This document shows, one piece after another, positions 8,780 through 17,418 of a DNA stretch of 64,000 nucleotides (within the stretch, counting starts at the first letter, position 1; every line of letters starts with the position of its first letter). Location: the NCBI GenBank assembly GCA_001939145.1, contig LSRX01000416.1:30428-94427 (forward strand), read 5' to 3'. The position numbers and the translations under genes are program-made. The notes beneath the pieces were generated by a model that worked only from the letters and a program-made list of their open reading frames with translations, was not told the DNA's origin and did no database searches. The stretch comes from Symbiodinium microadriaticum. Its lineage: Eukaryota; Sar; Dinophyceae; Suessiales; Symbiodiniaceae.

Positions 8780-9987
8780 TCCTGTAATGTGATCCCAGTT
8801 GAAATTCCTTCAGGAGCTATAAGTAGAGGTAGTACCGGGACATTGGACTTGACATTCTCAGGGGCATCATCATCCAAATTCTTTTGTAGCGTCTTGGCCT
8901 GCATATCCTGAAGCTGCGTCATGCTCCGGGCAAGAACATCAAGCATAGCATTGGCGGACTCGTGAAAAGAGTCCTTCACTGACGATGCCGCAGGCGCCTT
9001 GGCCTGCGCAGCTGTGACCGGCTGGTCTCTCTCTATATGCTTTTCCCCTCTTGGTCCCCAATCTCCCCACAGTGCACCTAGAGGATCTCTCCACGAAGCT
9101 GCACGATGATGAGGTACTTGATCAGGATCTTCTCTCGGTTCATCGGGACCTTGCCATACTCCCGAATTCTGCGCCCTGTGATCACCCTGGGGTGGGCTCT
9201 CAGGCACCTGAGTCCTTTCTGCTGCCGCCTTAGCCAGCTGATCTTGCAACCGTTGGTTCTCGGACTCCATATATTGTAGTCGGTCTATAAGTCCTCCGAG
9301 CTGGCGCTGAACTTCTGCTTGAATGGCTTCTGTAGGTAGCTCGCTGCTGCTCGGGGTTGAGGCACTAGGGTTTACCAAGGCACCCCTTACTACCGCGCTC
9401 TTAGCACTACTTGCTGCCTGCTCCAGGACCTGTCTCCCAGTGGACACAGTCTGTCCAGGTCCAATTTCCTGTCGACGAGGAGCTGGAGGTGGAGGCGAAG
9501 GTAGCGGACTGGGCAACCATGTAACTGTAGGCCCTCTGAAAAACTCTCCCAGCTTGACCATCCAACCGGGTAACGAACCATGCTGTTGTAGTGAAGGCTG
9601 CCTAGCAGCATCCACCATCAAGGAAGTTCTTGTCCTCCTTGACCTTGGCGTTTGGAACACTCCCGCAGGAGCTTCCATATCATCTCTTGTAGAACCCACC
9701 TCCCCACCAGCTGTCCCACTGTACTCAGCTGATCCGTTCCCGCTTGCTCCAGCTTGGTTGGATGTTTCTGCGCGGAACCTTGATCCCTGAAACAACAATG
9801 GATCTGCAGGGTCGGCCTCAAGGGCCCCACTATACTGCTCAGTAGTAGCTTCAGCGGGCTGTGGCATCACCGTTTCCACTGCAACGTCACCACTCCTTCT
9901 TTCGCCGCCACCACCAGCTTCCATAGTTTGCATCTGTTCAGACCTAGGGTTTTGCCCTAGCCCTGAGCAGGATGCTGCGGTTTCCAC
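8659..9987 (-). CDS. Copia Gag N-terminal part
   Basis: A 442-codon minus frame, Pro/Gln/Ser-rich. It has a short coiled coil (around GGLIDRLQYMESENQRLQDQ) and a C-terminal segment leading into the capsid-like region of the next frame. It ends just after an A6 run (GTCAAAAAAC, about 8694-8699 on the plus strand as T6), where the -1 register continues the Gag protein. A better initiator may be the ATG at 10028, which starts MAAVEKTFQDRVGRW in another register. If so, there is a further 1-base shift near a G4 run at about 9990. Confidence 0.82.
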   Translation of the reverse strand: METAASCSGLGQNPRSEQMQTMEAGGGGERRSGDVAVETVMPQPAEATTEQYSGALEADPADPLLFQGSRFRAETSNQAGASGNGSAEYSGTAGGEVGSTRDDMEAPAGVFQTPRSRRTRTSLMVDAARQPSLQQHGSLPGWMVKLGEFFRGPTVTWLPSPLPSPPPPAPRRQEIGPGQTVSTGRQVLEQAASSAKSAVVRGALVNPSASTPSSSELPTEAIQAEVQRQLGGLIDRLQYMESENQRLQDQLAKAAAERTQVPESPPQGDHRAQNSGVWQGPDEPREDPDQVPHHRAASWRDPLGALWGDWGPRGEKHIERDQPVTAAQAKAPAASSVKDSFHESANAMLDVLARSMTQLQDMQAKTLQKNLDDDAPENVKSNVPVLPLLIAPEGISTGITLQDWQAQISVAMQDLSPSSGEWWGKVMDVVKKLMQSGWVRRL

Positions 9988-10049
9988 CTCCCCACTCGGT
10001 CTTGGAAGGTCTTCTCCACCGCCGCCATTAAGTAGCGGAGCTGCAGGCT

Positions 10050-10070
10050 GAGCTTGGGCTCATAACCTGA
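10050..10070 (-). other. Primer-binding site matching an internal tRNA-Met segment
   Basis: Directly inside the 5' LTR the plus strand reads GAGCTTGGGCTCATAACCTGA. This looks like the end of the D-arm plus an anticodon arm with loop CTCATAA (anticodon CAT) of a methionine tRNA. The minus strand, which is the element's RNA sense, would therefore pair with the inside of tRNA-Met and not with its 3' CCA end. Priming from a cleaved tRNA half is established for Drosophila copia. Confidence 0.65.
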
Positions 10071-10393
10071 AGAGATATAGATACCTCTTATAGCCAGGCA
10101 GCAAAAGGCTCGAACGGCATGGGCATCCACTCTCACGTGAATTGTTTTTTCCGCCTAAACAAACCAGTATGCTTCAGCTCTCCTCGAACATGTCTTACGA
10201 CATTCGCCTGGATTGAGCTTCTTTACAGTGAGCTTTGGCTGTTGGCATGTTGCAATGTGAACTGTGCGCAACATGGCTTATCACTCAACTGGCCCAAGGT
10301 TGAACTTCGTAGCCTTACCTTGAGGCCCAAACGTCAAAAGCATGCAAGAGCAGGCTTCGCCGACACACCATCCAGCAACGCCTAATTTCTGAA
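10071..10393 (-). repeat. 5' LTR of copia element I
   Basis: 323 bp; carries 17 bp missing from the 3' LTR (in the region around 10318-10335) and otherwise is almost identical to it. Expected to contain the element's promoter; no TATA-like box is obvious. Confidence 0.9.
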
Positions 10394-10398
10394 GGGTA

Positions 10399-10436
10399 AC
10401 TACTATTACTACACTACAGTAGTAGTAGTAGTAGTC

Positions 10437-10475
<39 letters not shown>

Positions 10476-10505
10476 TAGTAGTAGCAGTAGTAGCAGTAGT
10501 AGTCG
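10399..10505. repeat. (AGT)n microsatellite
   Basis: Nearly continuous AGT/TAG triplets with occasional CAG and CTA interruptions, starting 6 bp outside the 5' LTR. Confidence 0.9.
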
Positions 10506-10677
10506 TTAGATGTGTGAGTTTGATTAATTAATAAGTGGTGGAGTGTTAAGTCTGAGGTGTACTAAGACTAGGAGGTAGTGGCCGCAGCAGCCGACTACTA
10601 ATTGCTACTAACCTAGCTAAGACTAGCTGCTAGAAGTCTACGACCTCGAACGGCGTAAGGAGAGGTCAATCCGTCCT

Positions 10678-10866
10678 CTTCTTAGGACAGTCAAGGACGT
10701 CCCCGAATCAGCGTGCCGCCTCCTTAGGACAGTCAAGGACGTCCCCGAATCGGGGTTCCAACCCCTTAGGACAGTCAAGGACGTCCCCGAATCACGGTTC
10801 CAACCCCTTAGGACAGCCAAGGACGTCCCCGAACCGAGGTTCTTAATAGTCAAGGACGTCCCCGAC
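10678..10866. repeat. 42-bp tandem repeat, about 4.5 copies
   Basis: Units begin with CTTAGGACAGTCAAGGACGT at 10681, 10723, 10765 and 10807 (42-bp spacing); a shorter degenerate fifth starts near 10842. The unit ends in GGTTCCAACCCC in the middle copies, which resembles a tRNA B-box, but no A-box or cloverleaf was found. The minus frame reads repeated DSGTSLTVLRGWN, probably incidental because the length is a multiple of three. Confidence 0.9.
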
Positions 10867-11136
10867 TGGTGCTGCAGCATACAGTTTTAAATTTTGTAGT
10901 AGTTACGACAAGGACCGGTGCTACTAAGGACTAGTCGGGTTACTGTCTAAAACTTTCCAAGCAAGACTCTGACAGAGATGAAAGTCTCAGCCTCCTCCTA
11001 AATAAAGTCTGTTGGGCAGCCTAAGATCTAAAACCAGGACCCTGAAACCCTCTTTTGAAACATCATGTGAAACCTAAATCCAACTAAGCAATAAAGTCTT
11101 TTATTTTTGCCAACTTAAAGGCTTCAACATCCAGGA

Positions 11137-11188
11137 CTATTTTGCTGAACGACCTGCCCCCCCCCTATTTTGCTGAACGACCTGCCCC
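11137..11188. repeat. 28-bp tandem duplication
   Basis: The segment beginning CTATTTTGCTGAACGACCTG occurs at 11137 and again 28 bp later at 11165, separated by a C run. Confidence 0.85.
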
Positions 11189-11251
11189 AACCTATCTCTC
11201 CCAGCAAAGCTGTTTTTACGATTCGCGATCGTACCGTGACTTGTCTTTCAA

Positions 11252-11379
11252 TGGCCGCAGCAGCCACGAATCTCGAAAAAAAGCCTGGTCAATGGCCGAA
11301 GCAGCCAAGTTGCAGAAGCCGAAGCAGCTTACGACAACCACTGGCCGAAGCAGCCAAGTTGCAGAAGCCGAAGCAGCTT
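11252..11379. repeat. Five hairpin motifs, four of them in a 49-bp tandem duplication
   Basis: Copies at 11252-11266 (TGGC/GCCA), 11293-11307 (TGGC/GCCA), 11316-11330 (AAGC/GCTT), 11342-11356 (TGGC/GCCA) and 11365-11379 (AAGC/GCTT), centre CGAAGCA or CGCAGCA. The pair 11293/11316 is repeated as 11342/11365, 49 bp later. This lies in the 3' flank of the unknown minus ORF, outside any convincing coding frame. Confidence 0.75.
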
Positions 11380-11417
11380 ACAACATCTCAGATTAAAGTT
11401 CAGTTCAAGCCGTTGTT

Positions 11418-12245
11418 TCAGTTGTCGAAGTCCTTGCGCGCCTGTGCTATCATCGCTCCCAACTCTTCGCTCTGGCCCAAGATCAAGGTCACGGCATCGT
11501 CATCATTGTCATCTGAGGCCATAGCAGCGTCTGACGCTGCGGAGGGTGACTGCTCCGGGCTGGGAGGCAACTGTCTCATCAAGTCACAATTAACGCGCTT
11601 GAGTAGCGGCAGGCCCTGCAGCAGGAAGTGACAGTCGTGCAGGGCACCTTCTAAGACTGCGAAAACTTGGCGCAGCTCCGCATAGGCTGGGTCAACTTCA
11701 GGACCCTGCATTCGCAACCAGCGCAGGGTACTGCAACTCATATCCAGTTTGAATGCGATCACTGGGAATTGGCTGGTGGAAAAGAAGAACCTCAGACGGC
11801 AGACCCGGCTGTATTTGCACAGCTCGTCGGTCCCATCTGGAAGCACTGGTTTTGCAGGCCAGTAACTGTCCTTCACTTTCAGACACCTCTCCTTCGCTGG
11901 TGTTTTCGCGTGTCCTTCCATGAACATGCGCAGAGCCAAGCAGAACTCAACTGTGAACTTGGCTCTGTCATCATCTTCCACAGATATGCTGAGGAATTCG
12001 ATGAAGGTCAGGCAAATTTGCATCAACCCGTCCAAGTTATCCACGATGTTTGCCTTTGAAAGCTTTGCCGTGGTGATGCCTGCTACCGCCGGCGTCGTGA
12101 TCCCCTCACAGACGGCGTCGTAGAAAGTACCAACAAAGTTCATGTTGGCCCTGGAATGCGGCATCGCCGGAACAGCGATGGACGCCTTTTTGGCGCAAGT
12201 AAAACCAGCGCCAAAAAACTTAAACTCTTTCCTTGAGAAAACCAT
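11418..12245 (-). CDS. Unknown 275-residue protein
   Basis: A complete minus ORF with an ATG at 12245. I do not recognise the family. The protein is mixed alpha/beta in composition with hydrophobic runs around residues 75-90 and several Cys, but no clear CxxC pair. The last ~40 residues are acidic (DDNDDDAV). It sits about 350 bp downstream of the C5 methyltransferase on the same strand, with an (AT)n tract between. The hairpin cluster lies just past its stop. It could be cargo of the candidate transposon or a host gene. Confidence 0.55.
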   Translation of the reverse strand: MVFSRKEFKFFGAGFTCAKKASIAVPAMPHSRANMNFVGTFYDAVCEGITTPAVAGITTAKLSKANIVDNLDGLMQICLTFIEFLSISVEDDDRAKFTVEFCLALRMFMEGHAKTPAKERCLKVKDSYWPAKPVLPDGTDELCKYSRVCRLRFFFSTSQFPVIAFKLDMSCSTLRWLRMQGPEVDPAYAELRQVFAVLEGALHDCHFLLQGLPLLKRVNCDLMRQLPPSPEQSPSAASDAAMASDDNDDDAVTLILGQSEELGAMIAQARKDFDN

Positions 12246-12309
12246 GGCGACGAGTTTGAAGCTGCACTTGTCTGACTCTGTTTACGTAATATCTTGAGAA
12301 ACCAGATAC

Positions 12310-12313
<4 letters not shown>

Positions 12314-12346
<33 letters not shown>
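12314..12346. repeat. (AT)n microsatellite
   Basis: About 16 AT units between the unknown ORF and the methyltransferase. Confidence 0.9.
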
Positions 12347-12350
<4 letters not shown>

Positions 12351-12518
12351 TAGTATATACAGTCCTGCATGTATGGCAATCTGATTTTATTGTTGGAACA
12401 GATGCTACAACATGTTTTACATACAACCGTACGACAGACATTTAAATGTTGGAACAGTCTCACGGCTTATTTTGCTTCTCAGTGTTCGTAGACTCAGACT
12501 CGTGCGAAACAGGGAACA

Positions 12519-12550
12519 GGCCGGAGCAGCCGAGGAGGCCGAAGCAGCCT
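12519..12550. repeat. Two hairpin motifs in the methyltransferase 3' flank
   Basis: 12519-12531 has a GGC/GCC stem around CGGAGCA, and 12536-12550 an AGGC/GCCT stem around CGAAGCA. They begin 42 bp beyond the methyltransferase stop and are not in its frame. Confidence 0.65.
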
Positions 12551-12591
12551 TGTGGCGAGGCGGCCTTGAAGCAGACCACCTAGCCGGGTTT

Positions 12592-13686
12592 TCAGTCTTT
12601 GGTGCCTTTGCGTGTGGAAACCGGACCCGAGCGGCAAGAGGCCTTTGAGGAGCTGATCAACCCTGCGGCCTTCAATGCATTCAACAAGACGGCTTGCATC
12701 AGCGGAACTGGCACGCTGTTGCCAAGCATCTGTCCAAGCTGTTTCTGCGTGACCAGAAGTTGGTAGCCAGTCAGCTCAGATGGACGCACGCCTGTGACTC
12801 TCATGAGTTCCGTTATCGTCATTTTGCGGCCCCGGTTTGAAAGCCAGAAACCCCCAGACCCTCCGCGGGACCGCGTCAAGGTCGGTATCTTGTTGATTTG
12901 GTGGCTGGCCCATTTCATGCTGCAGTCAACATCTACAGCAACAGGCATCTTGCGAGGGTCTACAGAATTATTTTTCCAGGCGGATCTGAACGCAAGCTTG
13001 CAGAGTTCTTTTCCTCGGTCGTGCTCTGGCATGCGACCGGCACAGTCCTTGGAGCTGGGCTCATCCAAGTCATCTTCCAGCTTGCGCTTCCCGGTCGGCT
13101 CTGGCCAGCTGAAAACCTCTCGCAAAGAGTCTTTGCGGATTGCGACAAGGAAAAGTCGCGCACGTGTTTGTGCCACCTGAAAGTCCTCGGCATTGAGTAC
13201 TTTGACGTGCACTCTGTATCCGAGTACGTTGAGTGCTTCGCAGATCTTTTTCAAAACGCTGCGGTTTTTTTTGAAACTCAGTCCTCTCACGTTCTCCATC
13301 AGCATGAGTCTTGGTTTTTTCCGTTTCACATACCCCAGGCTCTTGGTAAGGACAGACCCGCGAGGATCCTTGAGGCCTTTTTTCAAACCAGCTGGGCTCC
13401 ACGATTGGCATGGTGGCGTTGTAACATAAACATCGCAATAGTCTTCTTCATCTGGTGTTCGCGCCTGAATGTCCTTGTGGATGGTATTCGGCCTGTGCAG
13501 CTGTTTCAGGAGTTGCCGGCACTTCTCATCTATGTCTGAACAGAAGACATGCTCCACGACTACCCCGGCTCGGCGCAAGGCGAAAGCAGCAGAGTCGAGA
13601 CCGGAAAAGTCGGAGCCGAAGCGCAGCTTGCGCGGCACCCTCAAGCACTTAGACTTTGGCCCTGCAGACTTCGTCGGCATCGGCAT
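12592..13686 (-). CDS. Cytosine-C5 DNA methyltransferase, intact
   Basis: A single 364-codon minus ORF without introns. An in-frame TGA lies directly before the ATG at 13686, fixing the start. It transfers methyl from S-adenosylmethionine to carbon 5 of cytosine. Visible motifs: motif I SDFSGLDSAAFALRRAG (25-41), motif IV TTPPCQSWSPAG with catalytic Cys93, motif VI MENVRGL with Glu131, motif VIII QTRARLFLVAI (173-183), a short target-recognition region, and motif X GNSVPVPLMQAV near the C-terminus. It has no BAH, RFTS, chromo or other regulatory domain, so it resembles small prokaryote- or virus-type enzymes more than DNMT1/CMT. All key residues are present, in contrast to the broken transposase upstream. 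A DNMT2-type tRNA methyltransferase is a less likely alternative. Hairpin motifs flank both ends. Confidence 0.88.
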   Translation of the reverse strand: MPMPTKSAGPKSKCLRVPRKLRFGSDFSGLDSAAFALRRAGVVVEHVFCSDIDEKCRQLLKQLHRPNTIHKDIQARTPDEEDYCDVYVTTPPCQSWSPAGLKKGLKDPRGSVLTKSLGYVKRKKPRLMLMENVRGLSFKKNRSVLKKICEALNVLGYRVHVKVLNAEDFQVAQTRARLFLVAIRKDSLREVFSWPEPTGKRKLEDDLDEPSSKDCAGRMPEHDRGKELCKLAFRSAWKNNSVDPRKMPVAVDVDCSMKWASHQINKIPTLTRSRGGSGGFWLSNRGRKMTITELMRVTGVRPSELTGYQLLVTQKQLGQMLGNSVPVPLMQAVLLNALKAAGLISSSKASCRSGPVSTRKGTKD

Positions 13687-13691
13687 TCAAT

Positions 13692-13728
13692 GCAGCCGGA
13701 GCAGCTGCTTGGCAGCCGAAGCAGCTGC
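13692..13728. repeat. Two hairpin motifs just upstream of the methyltransferase start
   Basis: 13692-13708 and 13712-13728 both have perfect GCAGC/GCTGC stems, around CGGAGCA and CGAAGCA respectively. They start 6 bp upstream of the methyltransferase ATG, so they could lie in its 5' UTR. Confidence 0.75.
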
Positions 13729-14157
13729 ACGACAGCAATGTTCGGAGAAATTTGCTGCGAGGGCCGGACCAGCCACGAGAAACACCGGACTTATTATTTG
13801 AGCCAGTGGCCGCTGGAGCTGCAAGACATGTGTTGTGGTCAGACTGCTCAGAGCTGTATCGAAGATAAGACGATACACAAGCGTCCGTCAAATATCCAGC
13901 TTATTTTCAAGCCAAGCCAGAAACCGAGCATCCTCGGAATTCACCCGTGCAGCGGACCAGCATATCATCAGGAAAGGCCGTGGCAACTCCGCAGGATGTC
14001 GACGGATCGGATCTTCTGCAAAAAGGTTTGTATGGTATATAAATTTTTCATCCCTTGCACGACCTGAACGAGTTTCTTTGATTGTCAAACATGAAGAAAA
14101 CTACTTATAGCTTTTTGGTATATAGTGTAAGTCAAAAGAAGATTGATTTAAAGTAGG

Positions 14158-15597
14158 TTAATGCAGACAAGTTGCTGGCAAACTGTGCTCTGCGGGAAGA
14201 ACCACGGAAAAAGCAACGCCGGCCTTGTAGGCAGCCGCGGCAGTCTTCAATGAACCCACATCTGCTTTGTGCAGCAGCCATTTGTGTCCTTGCGGAAGGG
14301 CCTGTCGCAGGAAGGTCCAAAACGATTTGTTGGTGGTTGCGCAGGCACTCGACACGAAGACGGCCCTCTTGATGTAAGCAGCAGGCCGAAGCTTGATGGC
14401 AGCTCCCTTGCCAGCATTCGCCAGGAATGTAGGGCTCACCTCGTAGAAGCCACGAAGCGCCGACACCAGTGCATGAGAGTCGTTTTCCATTCGACCAGGC
14501 CGATCAGTCACTATGACCCCCGCCATGGATAACCTTTGCACTTGGACGAGTCCGCTTGACTGCATAGCTGCTTGCAGTGCCATAGTATTGGCCGAAGCAG
14601 CCATAAAGCATTTCTGTCCCTGCAAGTCTCGCAGCATCTGGGCTGGAGCAAGCCCTTTTTCTAGCCGCGTCCAGTTCCTCTGCTTTCTGGCTCGCTCATC
14701 ATCATTGTCCAGCAAGTCTTGGCGACACTTCTGGGCAGCAGCAGACAAGGCATCCTGGGTGTCTTCACCGGTCATTTCGCTTTGCAGCAGTGAGTTTTCA
14801 GCAAAGCCTTGGATCTTGCGAGCCTTCCGTTTGCGGAGCTGAAAGTCCATCTCCTTTTGATGGCTCTCAGTCCAGGCGTGAGAGCCATCGGCCTCCGGAT
14901 AGGCGCTGCTGCCCTCACTCAAGCTTAGGCCGGCCAAAACTGTTTCATGTCTACGCTTGCGAAGGAACGCGGCTTCACTCAGGATTTGACCGTCTTCTTT
15001 TTTTTTTCGTAAGCCCTTGTCTACCCGTTCCCTGCGGTGGCAGGTGCGTGGTTGACCAAAACAAGCGGCCCAAGATGCTCGTGCGATGCGAATCACACGC
15101 TCCCGGTTCCGGTTTCCCAAGTCCAAGGACAGCTTGACCAAATACTCTTCTGTCCCAGCCAGAGCCTTGCGTCTTCTGGAGTGCACAGACCACGCAGCTG
15201 TGCTGAAGGACTGCTCCACACCTGATGCGCTGCAGCCGAAGGCGAAGTATTGCACCAAGGCTTGCCGCAACGTCTCGGTTGGATGTATCTTTCGGGTTCC
15301 ATGGTGCTCTGTCAGCCGCGCAAGCGCCTCCTGCCATGCCGCCTTATTGTTATCATTATTATAGTCGGCCGAATAAGCCGAACCTCCGCCTCCACCGGCG
15401 TGGGGATTGCATGCGGCCGATCGCAGCCGCTGGGCGCGTGGAAAGACATCCTGCCACTGCGCCTGCAGAGTCCCGTGATTCAAACCCAAAGCTTGGGCAA
15501 CTCGCTCGACATTGGCACTCTCCCGTCGCACAGAGCCCGCGAGGTCGAACATTTGGAAGGCCTCTGGGCACGATGTTGACTTATTGAAACAAGCCAA
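14158..15597 (-). pseudogene. hAT-like transposase, C-terminal part
   Basis: A 479-codon minus frame (first codon TTG, so not a natural start). Around residues 105-160 it has the hAT C-terminal dimerisation signature: GCSASGVEQSFSTAAWSV followed by RRRKAL and a leucine-rich end. After this it continues for roughly 300 residues of Lys/Arg/Gln-rich sequence unusual for hAT proteins; this tail may be fused or lineage-specific. It continues the transposase that begins at 17040, after a 100-bp break with stops. Hairpin-like motifs occur at 14589-14603 and 15365-15381. Confidence 0.55.
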
Positions 15598-15697
15598 GCA
15601 CTTTAAACTTTAAACTGTCTCAAGAATAAGCTAGTTGAAAGTACAGGGTTTTGAGAGCTAAGGTTTGACCGTCACCTCGCGTTTCAAGTCTTAACCT

Positions 15698-16276
15698 TCA
15701 AAAATGAAACCTCGAACCGCAAACACAAAACTTTAGTTTTGCAAACCCAGCCTGTGCAAGCTCGAACTCTGGAAACTCAGCCTGCAAAGCCGCTTCCGCG
15801 AGCCGAATCCATGACTGCATGCGTTGCAAGCAGATGGTCTTAACATCTGCAGCTACACCAGCAGCGTCTCCCAAGCACCTGGTTTCTGCTCCCACTTGGA
15901 AGACCATAGGCTGCGCCAGGGTCTTCATCATGGTAGAGGTAAAACCAAAACGGTCGAAGATCTGCCCGCCGCAGAACAGTGCCTTCATGGATGCGAGGTA
16001 CATGTGGCACTCCGTGCTAAGGACCGCTGGATCCAAGTCTTCTCGATCCATTAAGCGGGTGAAATGCAACGAAGAGTCAGCAGCGTCCGCAAGCATCGCT
16101 GCTTGCAGCATTTTTTCATCTGACACCCAACTCAAAAACCGTTTGGCTCGACTGCTTGATTCATCAGTCCGCGTCCTCCATATCCGCAGAGCTGTGCGTA
16201 TGGTTGCATGTATATAGATGCAAGTGCGACCAAGGGGTTTGGCATGGGATTCGAAACGGTGACCTGCTGCGCTCAT
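15698..16276 (-). pseudogene. hAT-like transposase, middle part
   Basis: A 192-codon minus frame overlapping the upstream frame at 16273-16276 (an ATGA-type overlap). Homology is continuous across the shift: RFESHAKPLGR here continues the block that begins RDKAHSSRRITQRPW in the previous frame. A one-base frameshift or a small unrecognised intron separates them. No complete DDE triad can be assigned from sequence alone. Confidence 0.5.
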
Positions 16277-17040
16277 GTTCGTCGCTGCCGTGATAACATT
16301 GGAGCTGGAGGCTTTTGCAAAATCGCCAAAATTCGTCGGACTTCATCGCTGTGGTGGATCATTTTGGCGATAGAGCCTTTCCCAGTGCACAGATGTAAGA
16401 GTACATCGCGCAGCGCCGAATCAGCGCTCCACGGCCTTTGAGTTATTCGCCGCGATGAATGAGCTTTGTCACGGACGATGAAACGGAGATTAGGCGTCAA
16501 TTTCTGAATGCTTGCATTCAATGCCTTCGCCCTCATAAGCTCCGCCAAGACGACTTCGTCCTGAGCAGCGTCCACTGACAAAGATGTCACTGTGGAGCGC
16601 AGGTGGCTCAGCAGACGACGCTTCAACACAGCAGGCTGCTTGCTTTGCTCTGGCGGTTGTATAAAGCGCGTGCAAAATCGCTGCATGATGCGGTATGTCG
16701 CCACTGTCAAGTTTCGGCTGCCGGTGCCGCCATCGCGCTCCTGGCCGAGACAGCCAGCGACAGTTTGCAAGTCTTTGCCGACTGCTCGAAAGCGTATCAA
16801 GATTCGGCCTTTCCTCTCATCTCGGTAGAGAGAAATGGCTTCTGAAGCTGCCACAGCCTCCTGGTCGATGGCTTTGACAGCTTCTGCTAAGCACCATGTC
16901 ATCTTGCGGCACTTTTTTGACAGACCGGAAGCCTTGCCAGCCAAGATATTCTCGATTTGTTCCTGAAATTCAGCTTCCGTTGGAGCGACAAAGCCTGGCA
17001 AAGCACGGTTGTCTGCTGTTTTTTGTAAGAAAATCGACAC
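16273..17040 (-). pseudogene. hAT-like transposase, N-terminal part
   Basis: A 255-codon minus frame. The last 70 residues (RDKAHSSRRITQRPW...IHHSDEVRRI) resemble the region after the first catalytic Asp in hAT-type transposases from protists. The N-terminal half is not recognised; no BED-type zinc finger is visible. Together with the two downstream frames it would make about 930 residues, larger than most hAT transposases because of the C-terminal extension. Confidence 0.5.
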
Positions 17041-17313
17041 GACGATTTGTGAGTCAAGCTTTCGTGGTGTTTCTGAATGTTGATGCTTTGCAGGCTGGAA
17101 ACTTTGTGCACATCATACTTTTTTCAGGGGTTCTGCACGCCACATGCAAAGCACGCCTTGCAACCTACGCCAAATGGCTTCGTCCTCGTGTCCAGCCAGG
17201 AACCCTTCGAACCATCCGAAGGGTCCAGCAAGTAGTTTGTTTGCCAGCCGTGGCCCAGCCTCTGCCACTTCAAACTTGCCTTTAGAAGAGGCATTGGCAG
17301 GCTCAGGAGAGCT

Positions 17314-17364
17314 TGGCCGTAGCAGCCACCTTGGCCGAAACAGCTGATTTAGCCGAAACAGCCA
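17314..17364. repeat. Three diverged hairpin motifs
   Basis: 17314-17328 (TGGC, centre CGTAGCA, GCCA), 17332-17346 (TGGC, CGAAACA, GCTG) and 17351-17364 (AGC, CGAAACA, GCC with flanking TTT/AAA). They lie just inside the right end of the candidate transposon and are the last copies of the motif seen in the window. Confidence 0.55.
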
Positions 17365-17418
17365 AATTTCTTGTCAGCTTCCCCTGACTGACAGGCCGCC
17401 TTGAGTTTCAGTTTGAAC

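Larger units (their letters stand above)
1224..10393 (-). mobile_element. Ty1/copia LTR retrotransposon (element I)
   Basis: Two direct repeats, 1224-1528 and 10071-10393, bracket a minus-strand internal region with the copia order Gag, protease, integrase, reverse transcriptase, RNase H. A primer-binding site abuts the right LTR and a polypurine tract (minus strand) abuts the left LTR, so the right repeat is the 5' LTR. The LTRs differ by one substitution, one base in a T run and a 17-bp indel, which suggests recent insertion. The coding region is nevertheless split into three frames. The 5 bp just outside each end (ending at 1223 and starting at 10394) do not match, so no target-site duplication is evident. 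Confidence 0.93.

Noticed and set aside
10793..10804. GGTTCCAACCCC as a tRNA B-box
   Set aside because: No A-box, no cloverleaf, and the words are simply part of a 42-bp satellite.
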